The notes beneath the pieces were generated by a model. It did no database searches. It was not told the origin of the DNA and worked only from the letters and a program-made list of their open reading frames with translations. This document shows positions 16,659-25,770 of a stretch of 35,397 bases of DNA, one piece after another (positions within the stretch are counted from its first letter, which is position 1; every line of letters begins with the position of its first letter). The position numbers and the translations under genes were made by a program. Source of the DNA: Lewinellaceae bacterium. Its GTDB lineage: Bacteria > Bacteroidota > Bacteroidia > Chitinophagales > Saprospiraceae. Where the stretch lies: assembly GCA_947476195.1 (NCBI GenBank), contig CANJPT010000042.1, positions 1 through 35,397 on the forward strand, in the 5' to 3' direction.

Positions 16659-16788
16659 GAAAATAACAACCGCCCGATTTAGAACTGGGTAGTTTGGTGG
16701 CCTTTAAGTCGTGAGGAAGGCGTATAGTGGGGCTACGCAACTGGCGATCAACACAATATGCCAGCAAATCGTGCGGTCGTTATTTCAT
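16659..16788. repeat. Structured intergenic element with 20-bp inverted ends
   Basis: AAATAACAACCGCCCGATTT (16661-16680) and its near-complement at 16766-16785 pair at 18 of 20 positions, enclosing about 85 bases. Inside are two smaller helices: GCGTA/TACGC (16720-16738) and CTGGC/GCCAG (16741-16765). The whole folds as a multi-branched structure between btaB and the TonB receptor gene. It may be a dispersed REP/MITE-type repeat or a structured RNA. The rest of the 297-bp gap shows no gene and no clear Pho-box pair. Confidence 0.5.
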
Positions 16789-16942
16789 CCTTACACTTTG
16801 TTGTTTTTTATCAGCTGGTTTCTTTTCGTCTCCTGATTAATTTTAAGCACTTCTAATCGGCTTTTCACGTCTGAAACTGTAGGTTTAGTAGGTGCTAATT
16901 TAACATTTTTACCTGTTAATTTAAAGTACTTCATCTACATCC

Positions 16943-19486
16943 ATGAAAGTATTCTTCAACCTCTTTTTAATTCTTGTAGCACATACATCCATCCTTGCAC
17001 AGACCGCAATAGACACCTCAAGCAGCCTATTGCCTGAAGCCGTGATCTCTGGCAACTTCCCGGTATACTTGCAAGCACTGGAACAACAACGGTCAGCCAA
17101 CGGCATCGTAAGTGTACTCAATCTTGATCTGCCAGGCCGCTTCCCGGATCTTAATCCCGCAGAAGCCCTTCAACGACTGCCCGGAATAGTGGTAGAGCGA
17201 AGCCAGGGTGAAGGACGTTTCGTTCATATCAGGGGTGCTGATCCATCGTTTACTACTGTCCAGGTTAATGGAGAACAAATCGTGACACCAGAAGCCAACC
17301 ACCGGTTTCTGCAGTTTGATCTTCTGCCCATTGACCAACTGAAGTCCGTAGAAGTGTGGAAAACAAACCGACCCGATCAGGACGGTGATGCGATAGGGGG
17401 TTCTATCAATATGCTTACCCGTAAACCTGCCGCTGGCAAGTCAAATTGGCAATCGGCCATCGCAGTAGGGTATAAACCCCAGGCAGGGCTTCCCAACGAA
17501 CAGGCCCAGCTTTCTTATACTGGCAAAAATCTGGTTATCAACGGCAGTTTCTGGCAAGACCACCGCGCGACAGACAACCTGGAAACTGTTTTTGGAATAA
17601 CGGAGGTTGGTGGAAACAAGACCCTGACCATCCAAGACCTCGAACTCAGACATTTCGAAATCTCCCGCCGTAGAATTGGCCTGAGTGCTGAATACATTTT
17701 CCCGCTGCATCTTGAAAATACAAGTGCCTACCTCCGTGGAATGTATTTTGATTTTGACGAAAAAAACCTCCGCCAGCGGCTTCGGTATCGCCCTGGAGCT
17801 GGGATTTATAGTTCTTTTACTGACACCATTTACAAGGCAAGTGTTGGAAGGGATATTCAGTTTACGCATGAAACCGAACGATTTGCCGCGTTTCAATCTG
17901 GATTTGAACATAGCCTTAAAAGTTGGAAATTAGATGGTTCAGCAGCCTATTCTTTTGGCCTTGAATCTGAACCGGAAGGACGCCAACTCGAGTTTTTGTT
18001 GCCCGATATGGACTTGCTTCAAACCGATAAATCGCTTCGTTTTCCCAAATTCAAGGTTGTAAACGGAGAAGATGAAATGGCCTATAATAAATTCATGTTG
18101 AATGAATTGGAAGCGGAAAGTGATCGATCAACGGACCGTGCCATTACCCTGAAAGCTAATGCACAAAGACAGTTTCAGAAAGCCAACGATTACTTGAAAT
18201 TTGGAGCCAAAGTCCGATTTCGTCAAAAAAGCACCCGGGCCATCGAACGAATTTATGATCAATATTCCGGGACATTACCCATACGCTTAACAGACCTTTT
18301 GGAACCAGTTGATCGTTCATTCCTGGGCAATAAGTATGCTTTTGGGAAGGGCATGCAATGGAATAAAACCAATGAAACAGTTGACGCAAACCTTACGGGC
18401 TTTCAATTAAATGCATTTGAAAGTGCCCAAGAAAGTACTGCGGGCAATTTTGACATCCTGGAAAATACAGGTGCCGCATTTGTCCTGGCCAACTTTGAAT
18501 TAGGCGCCTGGAAATGGCTTGCAGGAGCACGGTTAGAGCATACGCAATACAGCTATACTGCAGATCAGGTTATTGTTGATAGCTTAGGTCAATTATCCAG
18601 TTATCCCTCCGGCCGGCATTTTTCAGGCCATTACACTTACCTGTTACCTTCTGTCCAAACCAAATATATTGGGAAAGATGGATTTCAGTGGCAGGCTGCC
18701 GTTAGTGCTTCCTATTCAAGGCCAAGTTTTGACCAATTGGCACCTTATGAACTGTTCAATCAATTGGATGGGGTTGTTCTGGCTGGAAACCCCACCCTGA
18801 AACCTGCATTCTCGTGGAATCTGGACCTTGCGGTGGAAAAACCACTTTCAGGCGGCGGTTCCGTTTCAGCATCTTTGTTCTGTAAACACATCAAACGGTT
18901 CATTTTCACGCAACAAAGCAGAGACATTCGCACCTGGGGCGGTAGTCCGGTCAATGTAGTAAGCACAATACCCATCAATGGCGCTGTAGCCTGGCTGGCA
19001 GGAACAGAGCTGGCCTGGCAACAGAGACTCGGTTTTTTACCCGGAGCCTTGTCTGGATTAGGTATTTTTGCCAATTACACCTATACCTGGTCGCATGCAA
19101 CTGCAGCAGTCGAGCCGGATGGAACTGCGCCTTCGGAGCCAGAAGCAGAGGGTTTCCGTTTACCTGGTCAAGCTTCTCACACGGGCAATTTGGCTTTATG
19201 GTATGATCACCGTCGCTGGTCTGGTCGATTGGCTTTGAATGTCCAAAGTGATTTTCTTTTACAAGCCGCCGATCCAGAAGATGCTGAAAGTCAATTGATT
19301 TATGGGGCTTCAACCCAATTAGATGCGACCTTAGGCTTCAAAATTAGCCCTCACTTTACTGTTTTTGCAGAAGGGATGAATCTTTTAAATACGCCACTTC
19401 GATACTTCACGGGAGATCTGAATCACCCCTCTAAATTGGAGTATTACGGAGCCTGGGGGCGGTTGGGCGTAAAAATAGTCTGGTAA
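16943..19486 (+). CDS. TonB-dependent outer-membrane receptor
   Basis: The 847-residue protein has a signal peptide (about 1-19) and no CarboxypepD-type extension. Its plug has PAEALQRLPGIVVERSQGEG, VHIRGADPSFTTVQVNGEQI and GDAIGGSINMLTRKPA. The barrel ends in an aromatic residue (GRLGVKIVW), with the late segment FAEGMNLLNTPLRYFTGD. This plug style matches the single-chain TonB receptors of the TIGR01782 type rather than SusC. The next gene, 131 bp downstream on the same strand, encodes a lipoprotein YncE-phosphoesterase fusion, so a role in importing something that enzyme releases or binds is likely. Substrate is unknown. Confidence 0.92.
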   Translation: MKVFFNLFLILVAHTSILAQTAIDTSSSLLPEAVISGNFPVYLQALEQQRSANGIVSVLNLDLPGRFPDLNPAEALQRLPGIVVERSQGEGRFVHIRGADPSFTTVQVNGEQIVTPEANHRFLQFDLLPIDQLKSVEVWKTNRPDQDGDAIGGSINMLTRKPAAGKSNWQSAIAVGYKPQAGLPNEQAQLSYTGKNLVINGSFWQDHRATDNLETVFGITEVGGNKTLTIQDLELRHFEISRRRIGLSAEYIFPLHLENTSAYLRGMYFDFDEKNLRQRLRYRPGAGIYSSFTDTIYKASVGRDIQFTHETERFAAFQSGFEHSLKSWKLDGSAAYSFGLESEPEGRQLEFLLPDMDLLQTDKSLRFPKFKVVNGEDEMAYNKFMLNELEAESDRSTDRAITLKANAQRQFQKANDYLKFGAKVRFRQKSTRAIERIYDQYSGTLPIRLTDLLEPVDRSFLGNKYAFGKGMQWNKTNETVDANLTGFQLNAFESAQESTAGNFDILENTGAAFVLANFELGAWKWLAGARLEHTQYSYTADQVIVDSLGQLSSYPSGRHFSGHYTYLLPSVQTKYIGKDGFQWQAAVSASYSRPSFDQLAPYELFNQLDGVVLAGNPTLKPAFSWNLDLAVEKPLSGGGSVSASLFCKHIKRFIFTQQSRDIRTWGGSPVNVVSTIPINGAVAWLAGTELAWQQRLGFLPGALSGLGIFANYTYTWSHATAAVEPDGTAPSEPEAEGFRLPGQASHTGNLALWYDHRRWSGRLALNVQSDFLLQAADPEDAESQLIYGASTQLDATLGFKISPHFTVFAEGMNLLNTPLRYFTGDLNHPSKLEYYGAWGRLGVKIVW

Positions 19487-19617
19487 AGCGCAGCATTTAG
19501 CCCATCCCTCAAAAGCAATTCCCATTGGTTTTTGCGGCAGCAATTACATCACAATCACTTCATCTAAAAATATTGGTTCAGCACAATTCACACCCACTTC
19601 GGGCTAAAACAGCATCC

Positions 19618-22395
19618 ATGAAAGTATCGATTTCTCTATTCCTCACTGTCGCCCTGCTCTGGGCAGCCTGCCAGACGCCTAAAAATGCCCAAAACATTAC
19701 CCGCAAAGGGGGCATCACCTCGCCTGCCGGAGACCGCTACTGCCAGATTAATCCCGCTGGTGAATCTATTATTCCCAATGGCCGGATAATAAAACCCATG
19801 GGCAACACGGTTCGCATCGCCCCCCACCCTTACGGTTTGGTACTTTCACCAGATGGTTCAATTGCGGTAACTGCCAATTCCGGCAACCAGCCATTTTCCA
19901 TCACAATTTTGGCTGATCCAAACAGCGGCCAACCAAAGGTCCGACAGGTACCCGAAGGATCTGTGAACGACCCAAATTTGCTCGAAGATGTATTCATGGG
20001 ACTCGCAATCACCTCCGACAACCGTTCCGTCTGGGTGGCTGGGGGACAATCCAATAAAGTCTTTCGTTATGACCTGAAGACTGGCTTGAAACTGGATTCC
20101 ATCTTGTGCGCGCAAAAAGACAATCCAGATGGTTACCTGGGCGACCTTGCCCTTACCCGAAACGGCAGTACCCTTTATATCTGCGATCAAAGTAATTTCA
20201 GGCTCCTTGTAGCGGATACCCGAACCCGAAAGGTTACGCATTACATCCCGGTAGGTCGGTATCCTTTTGGGGTTACCCTCTCTCCTGATGAGAAAACTGT
20301 GTATGTAGCCAATGTTGGAATGTTTGAATATACCCCGCTTAATAACCTGAAAGTAAACGATTTAAAAGGTACTGGAGCAGACTTTCCAACTTCAGCTTTC
20401 GGCTCGAAAGAAATGCTTGAAGGATATAAGAAAAATGGCCTCGATGTTCCGGCACTTGGTGACCCCAACGCGCCTGAATCATTCTCTGTATGGGCCGTGG
20501 ATGTTTCGGGGAATACCCCGAAAGTAACCCATAAGATCAAAACCGGTTATCTGGTCGGCGAAAAAATCGAAGGTATTCCCGCCGTCGGTGGCGCAAGTCC
20601 AAACTCCCTGGTAGCTTCAGATCAATTTGTTTTTGTCAGCAATGGGAACAATGACTGCGTGTCTGTTATTGACCCGTTACAAGGAAAGGTAGTACAAAAT
20701 ATTTTCCTGAAAACACTCCCGGAATTGTCCAAGCATCGCGGGGTGATTCCATTTGGACTGGCCCTTTCTCCGGACAAAAAGCGTTTATACGTCGCCGAAG
20801 CTGGCATCAATGCAGTGGCAGTGATTGACTTGTCGGGAGGTGACACCTTTTCAAAAAATGTCAACGCTCAAGCGAAGGTAATCGGCCACCTTCCCGTTGG
20901 TTGGTTTCCCTCCAAATTGGCAGTTTCGCCAGACGGCAATAAACTGATCGTAGCCAATGCAAAAGGATATGGAAGCGGCCCAAATGGCGGATATACCTTT
21001 AAAGAAGGTCCAGAAGGTAATTACATTGGCAACCTTATGCATGGATCTGTGACCATGTTGGACATCCCGGCCGACACTGATTTGCCCAAATGGACACAAC
21101 AAGTGTTGGACAATAATTTTCGGATTATGAGTATTGAGGACAGCCGCACCAAAAACCCCATCCCGCAATACCCTGGTGAGAAAAAAAGTCCCATCAAGCA
21201 CATCGTTTTCATTTCCAAAGAAAACCGCACCTATGATGAAGTATTTGGACAGGTAAAAAAAGGTGACGGCGACCCTGCAATTGCCCGTTATGGCTACGAG
21301 CGCTCCTTCTCAAATAACACCAAAACCTCCAGCGTAGAAAAGGCAACCATCATGCCCAACCACCTGGCATTGGCGCAGCGTTTTGGCATATCAGATAATT
21401 TTTATGTTGACAGCGACCATTCTGCTGACGGCCACCGGTGGCTGGTAAATACTTATCCCAATGAGTGGATGGAAACCAATGTATCAGCTGAATACGGGGG
21501 GCATAGAGATGGAAAAGCCTTCAGCAAGGCAAAGGGGCAATACGCTTGGACTGGTGGAGCTGGTGCCGTTTTCCCGGAAGATTACAACGAAGCTGGTTCA
21601 ATTTGGGATCACCTGGAACGCAACAAACTTTCGTTTTATAATTTTGGATTCGGAACAGAAATGGGATCAAACCTGACTGACTCCACCATGAAATACTTTG
21701 GTCAAAAGGTGTTGGTCAATTTTCCGATACCCGGGCCACTATTTAACCGGTCGTCTGAAAAATATGCGACCTTTAATATGGCGATTCCAGATCAATTTCG
21801 GGCGGATGTGTTCATGCAGGAATTTCAGGAAAAATGGTTGTCTGGAAAGGAAAAAATGCCTGAGGTCATCACGTTGATGCTGCCACAAGATCACGGAGCC
21901 GGGGAGCGCCCACAGGCAGGTTATCCCTACAAAGAAAGTTATATGGCCGACAACGACCTCGCTTTGGGGCGCGTAATCGAGTATTTATCGCATACACCTT
22001 ACTGGAAAGAAATGGCCATTGTCGTTACAGAAGACGATGCACAGGACGGACAGGACCATGTAGACGCACATAGGAGTGTATTGATGGTCATTTCTCCGTA
22101 TGCTAAGCAAAACTACGTCAGCCACAATCATACCAGTTTTGGGAGCATTTTCAAGACCTTCTGGAACATTTTGAGTGTTCCATACCTCAATCAATATGAT
22201 GCCGCGGCTACGGATTTTAGCGATTTGTTTACCGACCAGGCAGATTTTACGCCGTATTCGGCATTGCCTGTGGACCCACGAGTGCTGAACCCGCAGAAAT
22301 TACTCACGCCATTTGATGCAAAATTTGATTGGAAATCACTCCTGGAATCGCCAAAACTGGATAATGTAGAAGACTTTCTTCGAGGTAGAAATTGA
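19618..22395 (+). CDS. YncE beta-propeller / PF04185-type phosphoesterase fusion, lipoprotein
   Basis: With the start at 19618 the protein has 925 residues and a lipoprotein-like signal (MKVSISLFLTVALLWAAC). The N-terminal half (about 60-480) is a seven-bladed-type propeller with YncE phrases such as HPYGLVLSPDG, YPFGVTLSPDEKTVYVANVG and PFGLALSPDKKRLYVAEAG. The C-terminal half (about 525-890) is a phosphoesterase of the acid phosphatase/phospholipase C family: E535-N-R-T-Y-D and E805-D-D-A-Q-D-G with DHVDAHR as likely metal ligands, and S602 in HSADGHRW as a candidate nucleophile. It would release phosphate or head groups from organophosphates at the cell surface. An upstream in-frame TTG at 19525 is rejected since it would bury the signal peptide. 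A paralogue lies at 29457. Confidence 0.88.
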   Translation: MKVSISLFLTVALLWAACQTPKNAQNITRKGGITSPAGDRYCQINPAGESIIPNGRIIKPMGNTVRIAPHPYGLVLSPDGSIAVTANSGNQPFSITILADPNSGQPKVRQVPEGSVNDPNLLEDVFMGLAITSDNRSVWVAGGQSNKVFRYDLKTGLKLDSILCAQKDNPDGYLGDLALTRNGSTLYICDQSNFRLLVADTRTRKVTHYIPVGRYPFGVTLSPDEKTVYVANVGMFEYTPLNNLKVNDLKGTGADFPTSAFGSKEMLEGYKKNGLDVPALGDPNAPESFSVWAVDVSGNTPKVTHKIKTGYLVGEKIEGIPAVGGASPNSLVASDQFVFVSNGNNDCVSVIDPLQGKVVQNIFLKTLPELSKHRGVIPFGLALSPDKKRLYVAEAGINAVAVIDLSGGDTFSKNVNAQAKVIGHLPVGWFPSKLAVSPDGNKLIVANAKGYGSGPNGGYTFKEGPEGNYIGNLMHGSVTMLDIPADTDLPKWTQQVLDNNFRIMSIEDSRTKNPIPQYPGEKKSPIKHIVFISKENRTYDEVFGQVKKGDGDPAIARYGYERSFSNNTKTSSVEKATIMPNHLALAQRFGISDNFYVDSDHSADGHRWLVNTYPNEWMETNVSAEYGGHRDGKAFSKAKGQYAWTGGAGAVFPEDYNEAGSIWDHLERNKLSFYNFGFGTEMGSNLTDSTMKYFGQKVLVNFPIPGPLFNRSSEKYATFNMAIPDQFRADVFMQEFQEKWLSGKEKMPEVITLMLPQDHGAGERPQAGYPYKESYMADNDLALGRVIEYLSHTPYWKEMAIVVTEDDAQDGQDHVDAHRSVLMVISPYAKQNYVSHNHTSFGSIFKTFWNILSVPYLNQYDAAATDFSDLFTDQADFTPYSALPVDPRVLNPQKLLTPFDAKFDWKSLLESPKLDNVEDFLRGRN

Positions 22396-22419
22396 GCTGG
22401 ACAACTTACCGCAGAGGTT

Positions 22420-22495
22420 CGCATATTTACCGCAGAGTCGCAGAGTCTTAATAACTTGATTATTAAAAACTCCGCGTCTCTGCGGTAAATATGCG
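22420..22495. repeat. Long hairpin repeat between convergent genes
   Basis: CGCATATTTACCGCAGAG (22420-22437) is perfectly complementary to 22478-22495, and imperfect pairing continues inward around an AT-rich loop. The motif of repeated CGCAGAG units resembles intergenic palindromic repeats seen in many Bacteroidota genomes. Its place between the convergent phosphoesterase and peroxidase genes lets it act as a two-way terminator. Confidence 0.7.
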
Positions 22496-22530
22496 ACATG
22501 AGAGACACCCTCACTGATAAGAATCTTTTA

Positions 22531-23130
22531 TTATTTCCCTTCCAACGCGCTCAAAAACTCAGGGCTATCCGGCTTAACATTTGAGGCAAAAAAATGAGTA
22601 AGCTCCCCTTTCTCGTTGACCAGATACTTACAGAAATTCCAGGTTGGCTCCTGACTATTCCAGCCATTTTGGGCTGGATCGGTCAACCAACGGTAGATTG
22701 GGGCGATCCCATCACCTTTGACATGGACCTTCTCAAACATGGGAAACGTTACACCGTAATTTTTCTCGCAAAACACTGCGATCTCTTCTGAAGAACCTGG
22801 CTCCTGACTTAAAAAATCATTTGCCGGGAAGCCAAGTATGACTATTCGCTCTTTATTTGCTGCATAGTATTTCTCCCAATCAGCATATTGTGGAGTAAAA
22901 CCACATTTAGAAGCTACGTTAAGTACAATAATCTTTTTGCCTCGAAACTGTTCAAGAGATACTGGTTTGCCATCCAGCGCATTGACCGTAAATTGAAAAA
23001 TTGAAGTAGACATTTTTTTAGCGGTGGGCACTTGTACCGGGCGACTAGCTACCTGATTTGCGTTGAAACAGGCGGATAAAAGCGTAAAAAAGGAGATTGT
23101 TACCAGGGTTAGTGCAATTTTAATTTGCAT
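22531..23130 (-). CDS. Glutathione peroxidase-family thiol peroxidase, lipoprotein
   Basis: The 199-residue protein begins with a perfect lipobox (FFTLLSAC21). The GPx fold follows, with peroxidatic C76 in NVASKCGFTPQY, the FPANDF segment (101-106) and W164-N165 of the catalytic tetrad. C121 in VFCEKNYGVTFP matches the resolving cysteine of thioredoxin-dependent GPx enzymes, so thioredoxin rather than glutathione is the probable reductant. It reduces hydrogen peroxide or lipid hydroperoxides, here at the membrane. It sits 99 bp downstream of the FAD oxidoreductase gene on the same strand. That oxidase would release hydrogen peroxide, but the lipoprotein location argues against a direct pairing. 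Confidence 0.9.
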   Translation of the reverse strand: MQIKIALTLVTISFFTLLSACFNANQVASRPVQVPTAKKMSTSIFQFTVNALDGKPVSLEQFRGKKIIVLNVASKCGFTPQYADWEKYYAANKERIVILGFPANDFLSQEPGSSEEIAVFCEKNYGVTFPMFEKVHVKGDGIAPIYRWLTDPAQNGWNSQEPTWNFCKYLVNEKGELTHFFASNVKPDSPEFLSALEGK

Positions 23131-23229
23131 GATTGTAATTGTATTTTGAAGAATACAAACACCAGTAAGCAGATTTTGTTTGACTTTTCACAATAGATGC
23201 TCCAGTTTTTTGAAGGCAAGTCAAAATAA

Positions 23230-24351
23230 TTATACCAACTCGGAAGCCAATCCAAAACTCATAGTCATTCCTGCTCCACTCAGGCCATTGACGATCCACA
23301 CGCTTGGCTCCACTTCCTTCACAAAGTCCGTTCTGCCTGGCAATTTCGGATAAACCCCATGCCAGGTTTCCGCGATGGCCGCATCCGGAAAATGTGCAAA
23401 TGTTTTCAAATAACCCAGGATCAGTTGGTTAATCGCTTCACTGTCAAAAGGTGAAACATCCCAGCCATATTCATGACTATCGCCAAGGATGATTTCGCCA
23501 GAATGGTTTTGAGAAACCAGTACATGGATACCGTAGCGGGCGAAGTCAGGGTTTTCAATGTCATAGCGTTCTCGCACGGGTGCCAGACTATTCAAGTGCG
23601 CAAATGAACTATAATGCAATAGTGTAAGTCCGGCACACAGCGAAGGCCCTAGTTGCCAGTCAGCTGCCTGAGTACCCGTTCGAAGCATTTGAAGCTTACA
23701 TTTTGTGATGCCACTTTCGCGATAAACCCGTGGATATAAGGTTTCAAAATCAGCCCCGGAGCAAATAAAAATGCGCTCCGCCTGCCAGATATCATAAAAA
23801 TCAGAGAGAATTCCTGAGTCAACATGGGTAATTGCCGAACCAAATCGAAAGGTCACGCCTAATTCTTTTTCCAGATATTCCGCGAGTTGTGGAATGGCCT
23901 GTCGAGACGAGACCGTGCATTCCGTACCACTCCAGAGTGCTGCTTTTAAGCCATCGGTTTTTGCTGCAGGGCTATGCATCACAACTTCGTTTGGTGTCAG
24001 CATTTTTACCTGATACCCGGCATTTTCGGCGTTATTAAAAAAATCCTGCAAAACATCCACCTCATCCGCATGATAAGCCAACTGAAGGGAACCATTTTGT
24101 TTTATCTGTACGCCGCTTTCTGCTGCAATATCCAACCAGATCTCACGGCTATGCATGGCCCTGTCATACATTGGACCAGCGGGTTGGCCAATGGGCCACA
24201 ATAGTCCAAAGTTACGGATAGAAGCACCTATCGCCCGTGGGTTACGTTCAAATACAATGGTTTTCAGCCCTTTACGAGCTGCCGCATAAGCTGTTGCAAG
24301 GCCCACAATGCCTGCACCGATGACGGCTACATCAAATTTATGGTCAATCAT
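23230..24351 (-). CDS. FAD-dependent oxidoreductase of the phosphonate-associated TIGR03364 type
   Basis: The 373-residue protein opens with the dinucleotide-binding fingerprint VAVIGAG14IVG followed by FERN. It ends with VEPSVWIVNGLSGAGMTMS, the second FAD contact of the DAO family. IGASIRNFGLLWPIGQPAGP and the overall length fit the TIGR03364 group. Relatives oxidatively deaminate 2-aminoethylphosphonate or its N-methyl form to phosphonoacetaldehyde. The ATG at 24351 gives the usual short distance to the fingerprint; an ATG at 24369 is possible. It overlaps the transporter gene by 8 bp (or 26 bp), so the two are translationally coupled. A phosphonatase-like gene lies about 4.3 kb away. Family is firm; exact amine substrate is inferred. 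Confidence 0.85.
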   Translation of the reverse strand: MIDHKFDVAVIGAGIVGLATAYAAARKGLKTIVFERNPRAIGASIRNFGLLWPIGQPAGPMYDRAMHSREIWLDIAAESGVQIKQNGSLQLAYHADEVDVLQDFFNNAENAGYQVKMLTPNEVVMHSPAAKTDGLKAALWSGTECTVSSRQAIPQLAEYLEKELGVTFRFGSAITHVDSGILSDFYDIWQAERIFICSGADFETLYPRVYRESGITKCKLQMLRTGTQAADWQLGPSLCAGLTLLHYSSFAHLNSLAPVRERYDIENPDFARYGIHVLVSQNHSGEIILGDSHEYGWDVSPFDSEAINQLILGYLKTFAHFPDAAIAETWHGVYPKLPGRTDFVKEVEPSVWIVNGLSGAGMTMSFGLASELV

Positions 24352-25669
24352 AGTTTTGTTGATAAACATTTATTGAAGTCTGAGCGTGTGGAAACGCCCT
24401 TTGTTTTTTCCTTAAAAAATACCCGTATGAAGCTACTGTAAAGAGTAAAATAAGTCCAGCCCCTACATTGCAAAGTTCCATATAAAACCCCAGCCAACTC
24501 ATCCCGCCTGCCCAGAAATTGCGCCAGATCAATACCGCTACGCTGCCCAAATAGCCAATAGAATCAGCTAAATACATTAAAAAGCCTGCATTGCCTCGTT
24601 CCCGAAAGCTGGCCATAAGCCGGTCAAACAAAACGCCATTGAACAATATATAGGGCAAAAAAAGACCAAAACCGGAAGATATCATCCAAATTACAGGAGA
24701 AATCATACCATGCTGAAATAAAAAGGTCCCTCCAAACAAAAGCAGCGCACCGAAAACAGCAAGTGCATGATTGAGCCATAAAGCCTGAAAATTGTCTTTA
24801 ACAAACATCATCAATCCAACCGCTAAAAGCGAAAAAATGGCCACTGGAATTTCTGCCATTGTTAAAATAGAAGCCTGGCCTTTGAAGCCAAGTTCATCCC
24901 AAATTTCTACCGCAAAATTGTCGCGTATATCCCGAACAATAGTCAATATCAAATAGGAGGCTACCAACAAGATCAACCCCAGCGCATATCGCTGAAACAA
25001 GGCCTTCCGATCCTGAGTGGTCATACTCGTACGGGGTGCTCTTTGTGCTTTATCTGCCTCCGTAGGTGGCGGCAAATGGGCCAAGACCCAGATACAAATC
25101 AGTAATAGGGGAAGAAAGATCATTGCTACGGTAAAAGGCATCCACGTTTCACTAACCCCATAGGATGTGAGTAGCCATTTACCTGTAGTCTTTACAAAAC
25201 CAGAGGAGATGATAAAATTGATACACAGTATTGCCGCCAATGCTTCCGTTACCCTTCGACCTTCTAAGTAACCGAAAATCAGGCCCCAGGCCATGCCCAA
25301 CGGAAGACCATTGATAAACATCCAAGCTGCGTTCCACGGGAAGGGTGTTAGTGCAAAGCCTAATAATGACAACATGGCGATACCCACCAAACCTACTAAA
25401 TAAGTGCTACGCCGCTCTGGCGTCATGCCCGAAATAATTCGAATCCCTATAAATTTGGATAAGGCATACCCTGCCACCTGGGCCGTTACCAGAACGATTT
25501 TAAATTGTATGCCCCAAAGTTGCAAATCTGCATACGTCCCTGCCGTAAAAGGCTTGCGAAAAGCATAAATACAGCAATAGGCCACAAAAGAAAAAAGCCC
25601 TGCAACCGCAATAAATACAGTCGGAGAGGCAAAGGCCATACGGCGGGCAAAAGATTTGGAATGCAGCAT
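24344..25669 (-). CDS. DUF5690 / MFS-like membrane transporter
   Basis: The 441-residue protein has about twelve hydrophobic helices (for example 13-37, 50-76, 89-109 and the last near 395-418) with a charged central loop (about 205-225) splitting them six and six, as in the major facilitator superfamily. The sequence matches DUF5690, a Bacteroidota group that I recall occurring next to TIGR03364 oxidoreductases. The coupled downstream oxidoreductase suggests it carries an aminophosphonate or its amine relative across the inner membrane. Its upstream gap holds a Pho-box-like pair at 25755, read in the opposite orientation to the gene. Confidence 0.8.
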   Translation of the reverse strand: MLHSKSFARRMAFASPTVFIAVAGLFSFVAYCCIYAFRKPFTAGTYADLQLWGIQFKIVLVTAQVAGYALSKFIGIRIISGMTPERRSTYLVGLVGIAMLSLLGFALTPFPWNAAWMFINGLPLGMAWGLIFGYLEGRRVTEALAAILCINFIISSGFVKTTGKWLLTSYGVSETWMPFTVAMIFLPLLLICIWVLAHLPPPTEADKAQRAPRTSMTTQDRKALFQRYALGLILLVASYLILTIVRDIRDNFAVEIWDELGFKGQASILTMAEIPVAIFSLLAVGLMMFVKDNFQALWLNHALAVFGALLLFGGTFLFQHGMISPVIWMISSGFGLFLPYILFNGVLFDRLMASFRERGNAGFLMYLADSIGYLGSVAVLIWRNFWAGGMSWLGFYMELCNVGAGLILLFTVASYGYFLRKKQRAFPHAQTSINVYQQNYD

Positions 25670-25754
25670 GATTTAGCCGTTCAATTGGAAGAACGACACA
25701 ATGATAGGACTGCAAATCCCTGCCTGCCAAGTCTTACCTTAAACACAACTATTA

Positions 25755-25770
25755 CTTAACCCTGACTTAA
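25755..25770 (+). promoter_or_regulatory. Pho-box-like operator upstream of the transporter/oxidoreductase operon
   Basis: CTTAACCCTGACTTAA has half-sites at 25755 and 25766. It overlaps the stop codon of the haloperoxidase-fold gene (25767-25769). The downstream operon runs on the minus strand, so the repeat is inverted relative to its gene compared with the other four copies. A weak -7-like GGGATTTG lies at 25713-25720 on the minus strand. Confidence 0.4.

Noticed and set aside
16850-16926. Pho-box-like array before the TonB receptor gene
   Set aside because: Only loose matches (CTTCT/CTTTT, TTTAAC/TTTAAA at 21 bp); not distinguishable from AT-rich background.
19525-19617. 31-codon N-terminal extension of the first YncE-phosphoesterase
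   Set aside because: It starts with TTG and would place the lipoprotein signal internally; the ATG at 19618 gives a proper signal peptide.
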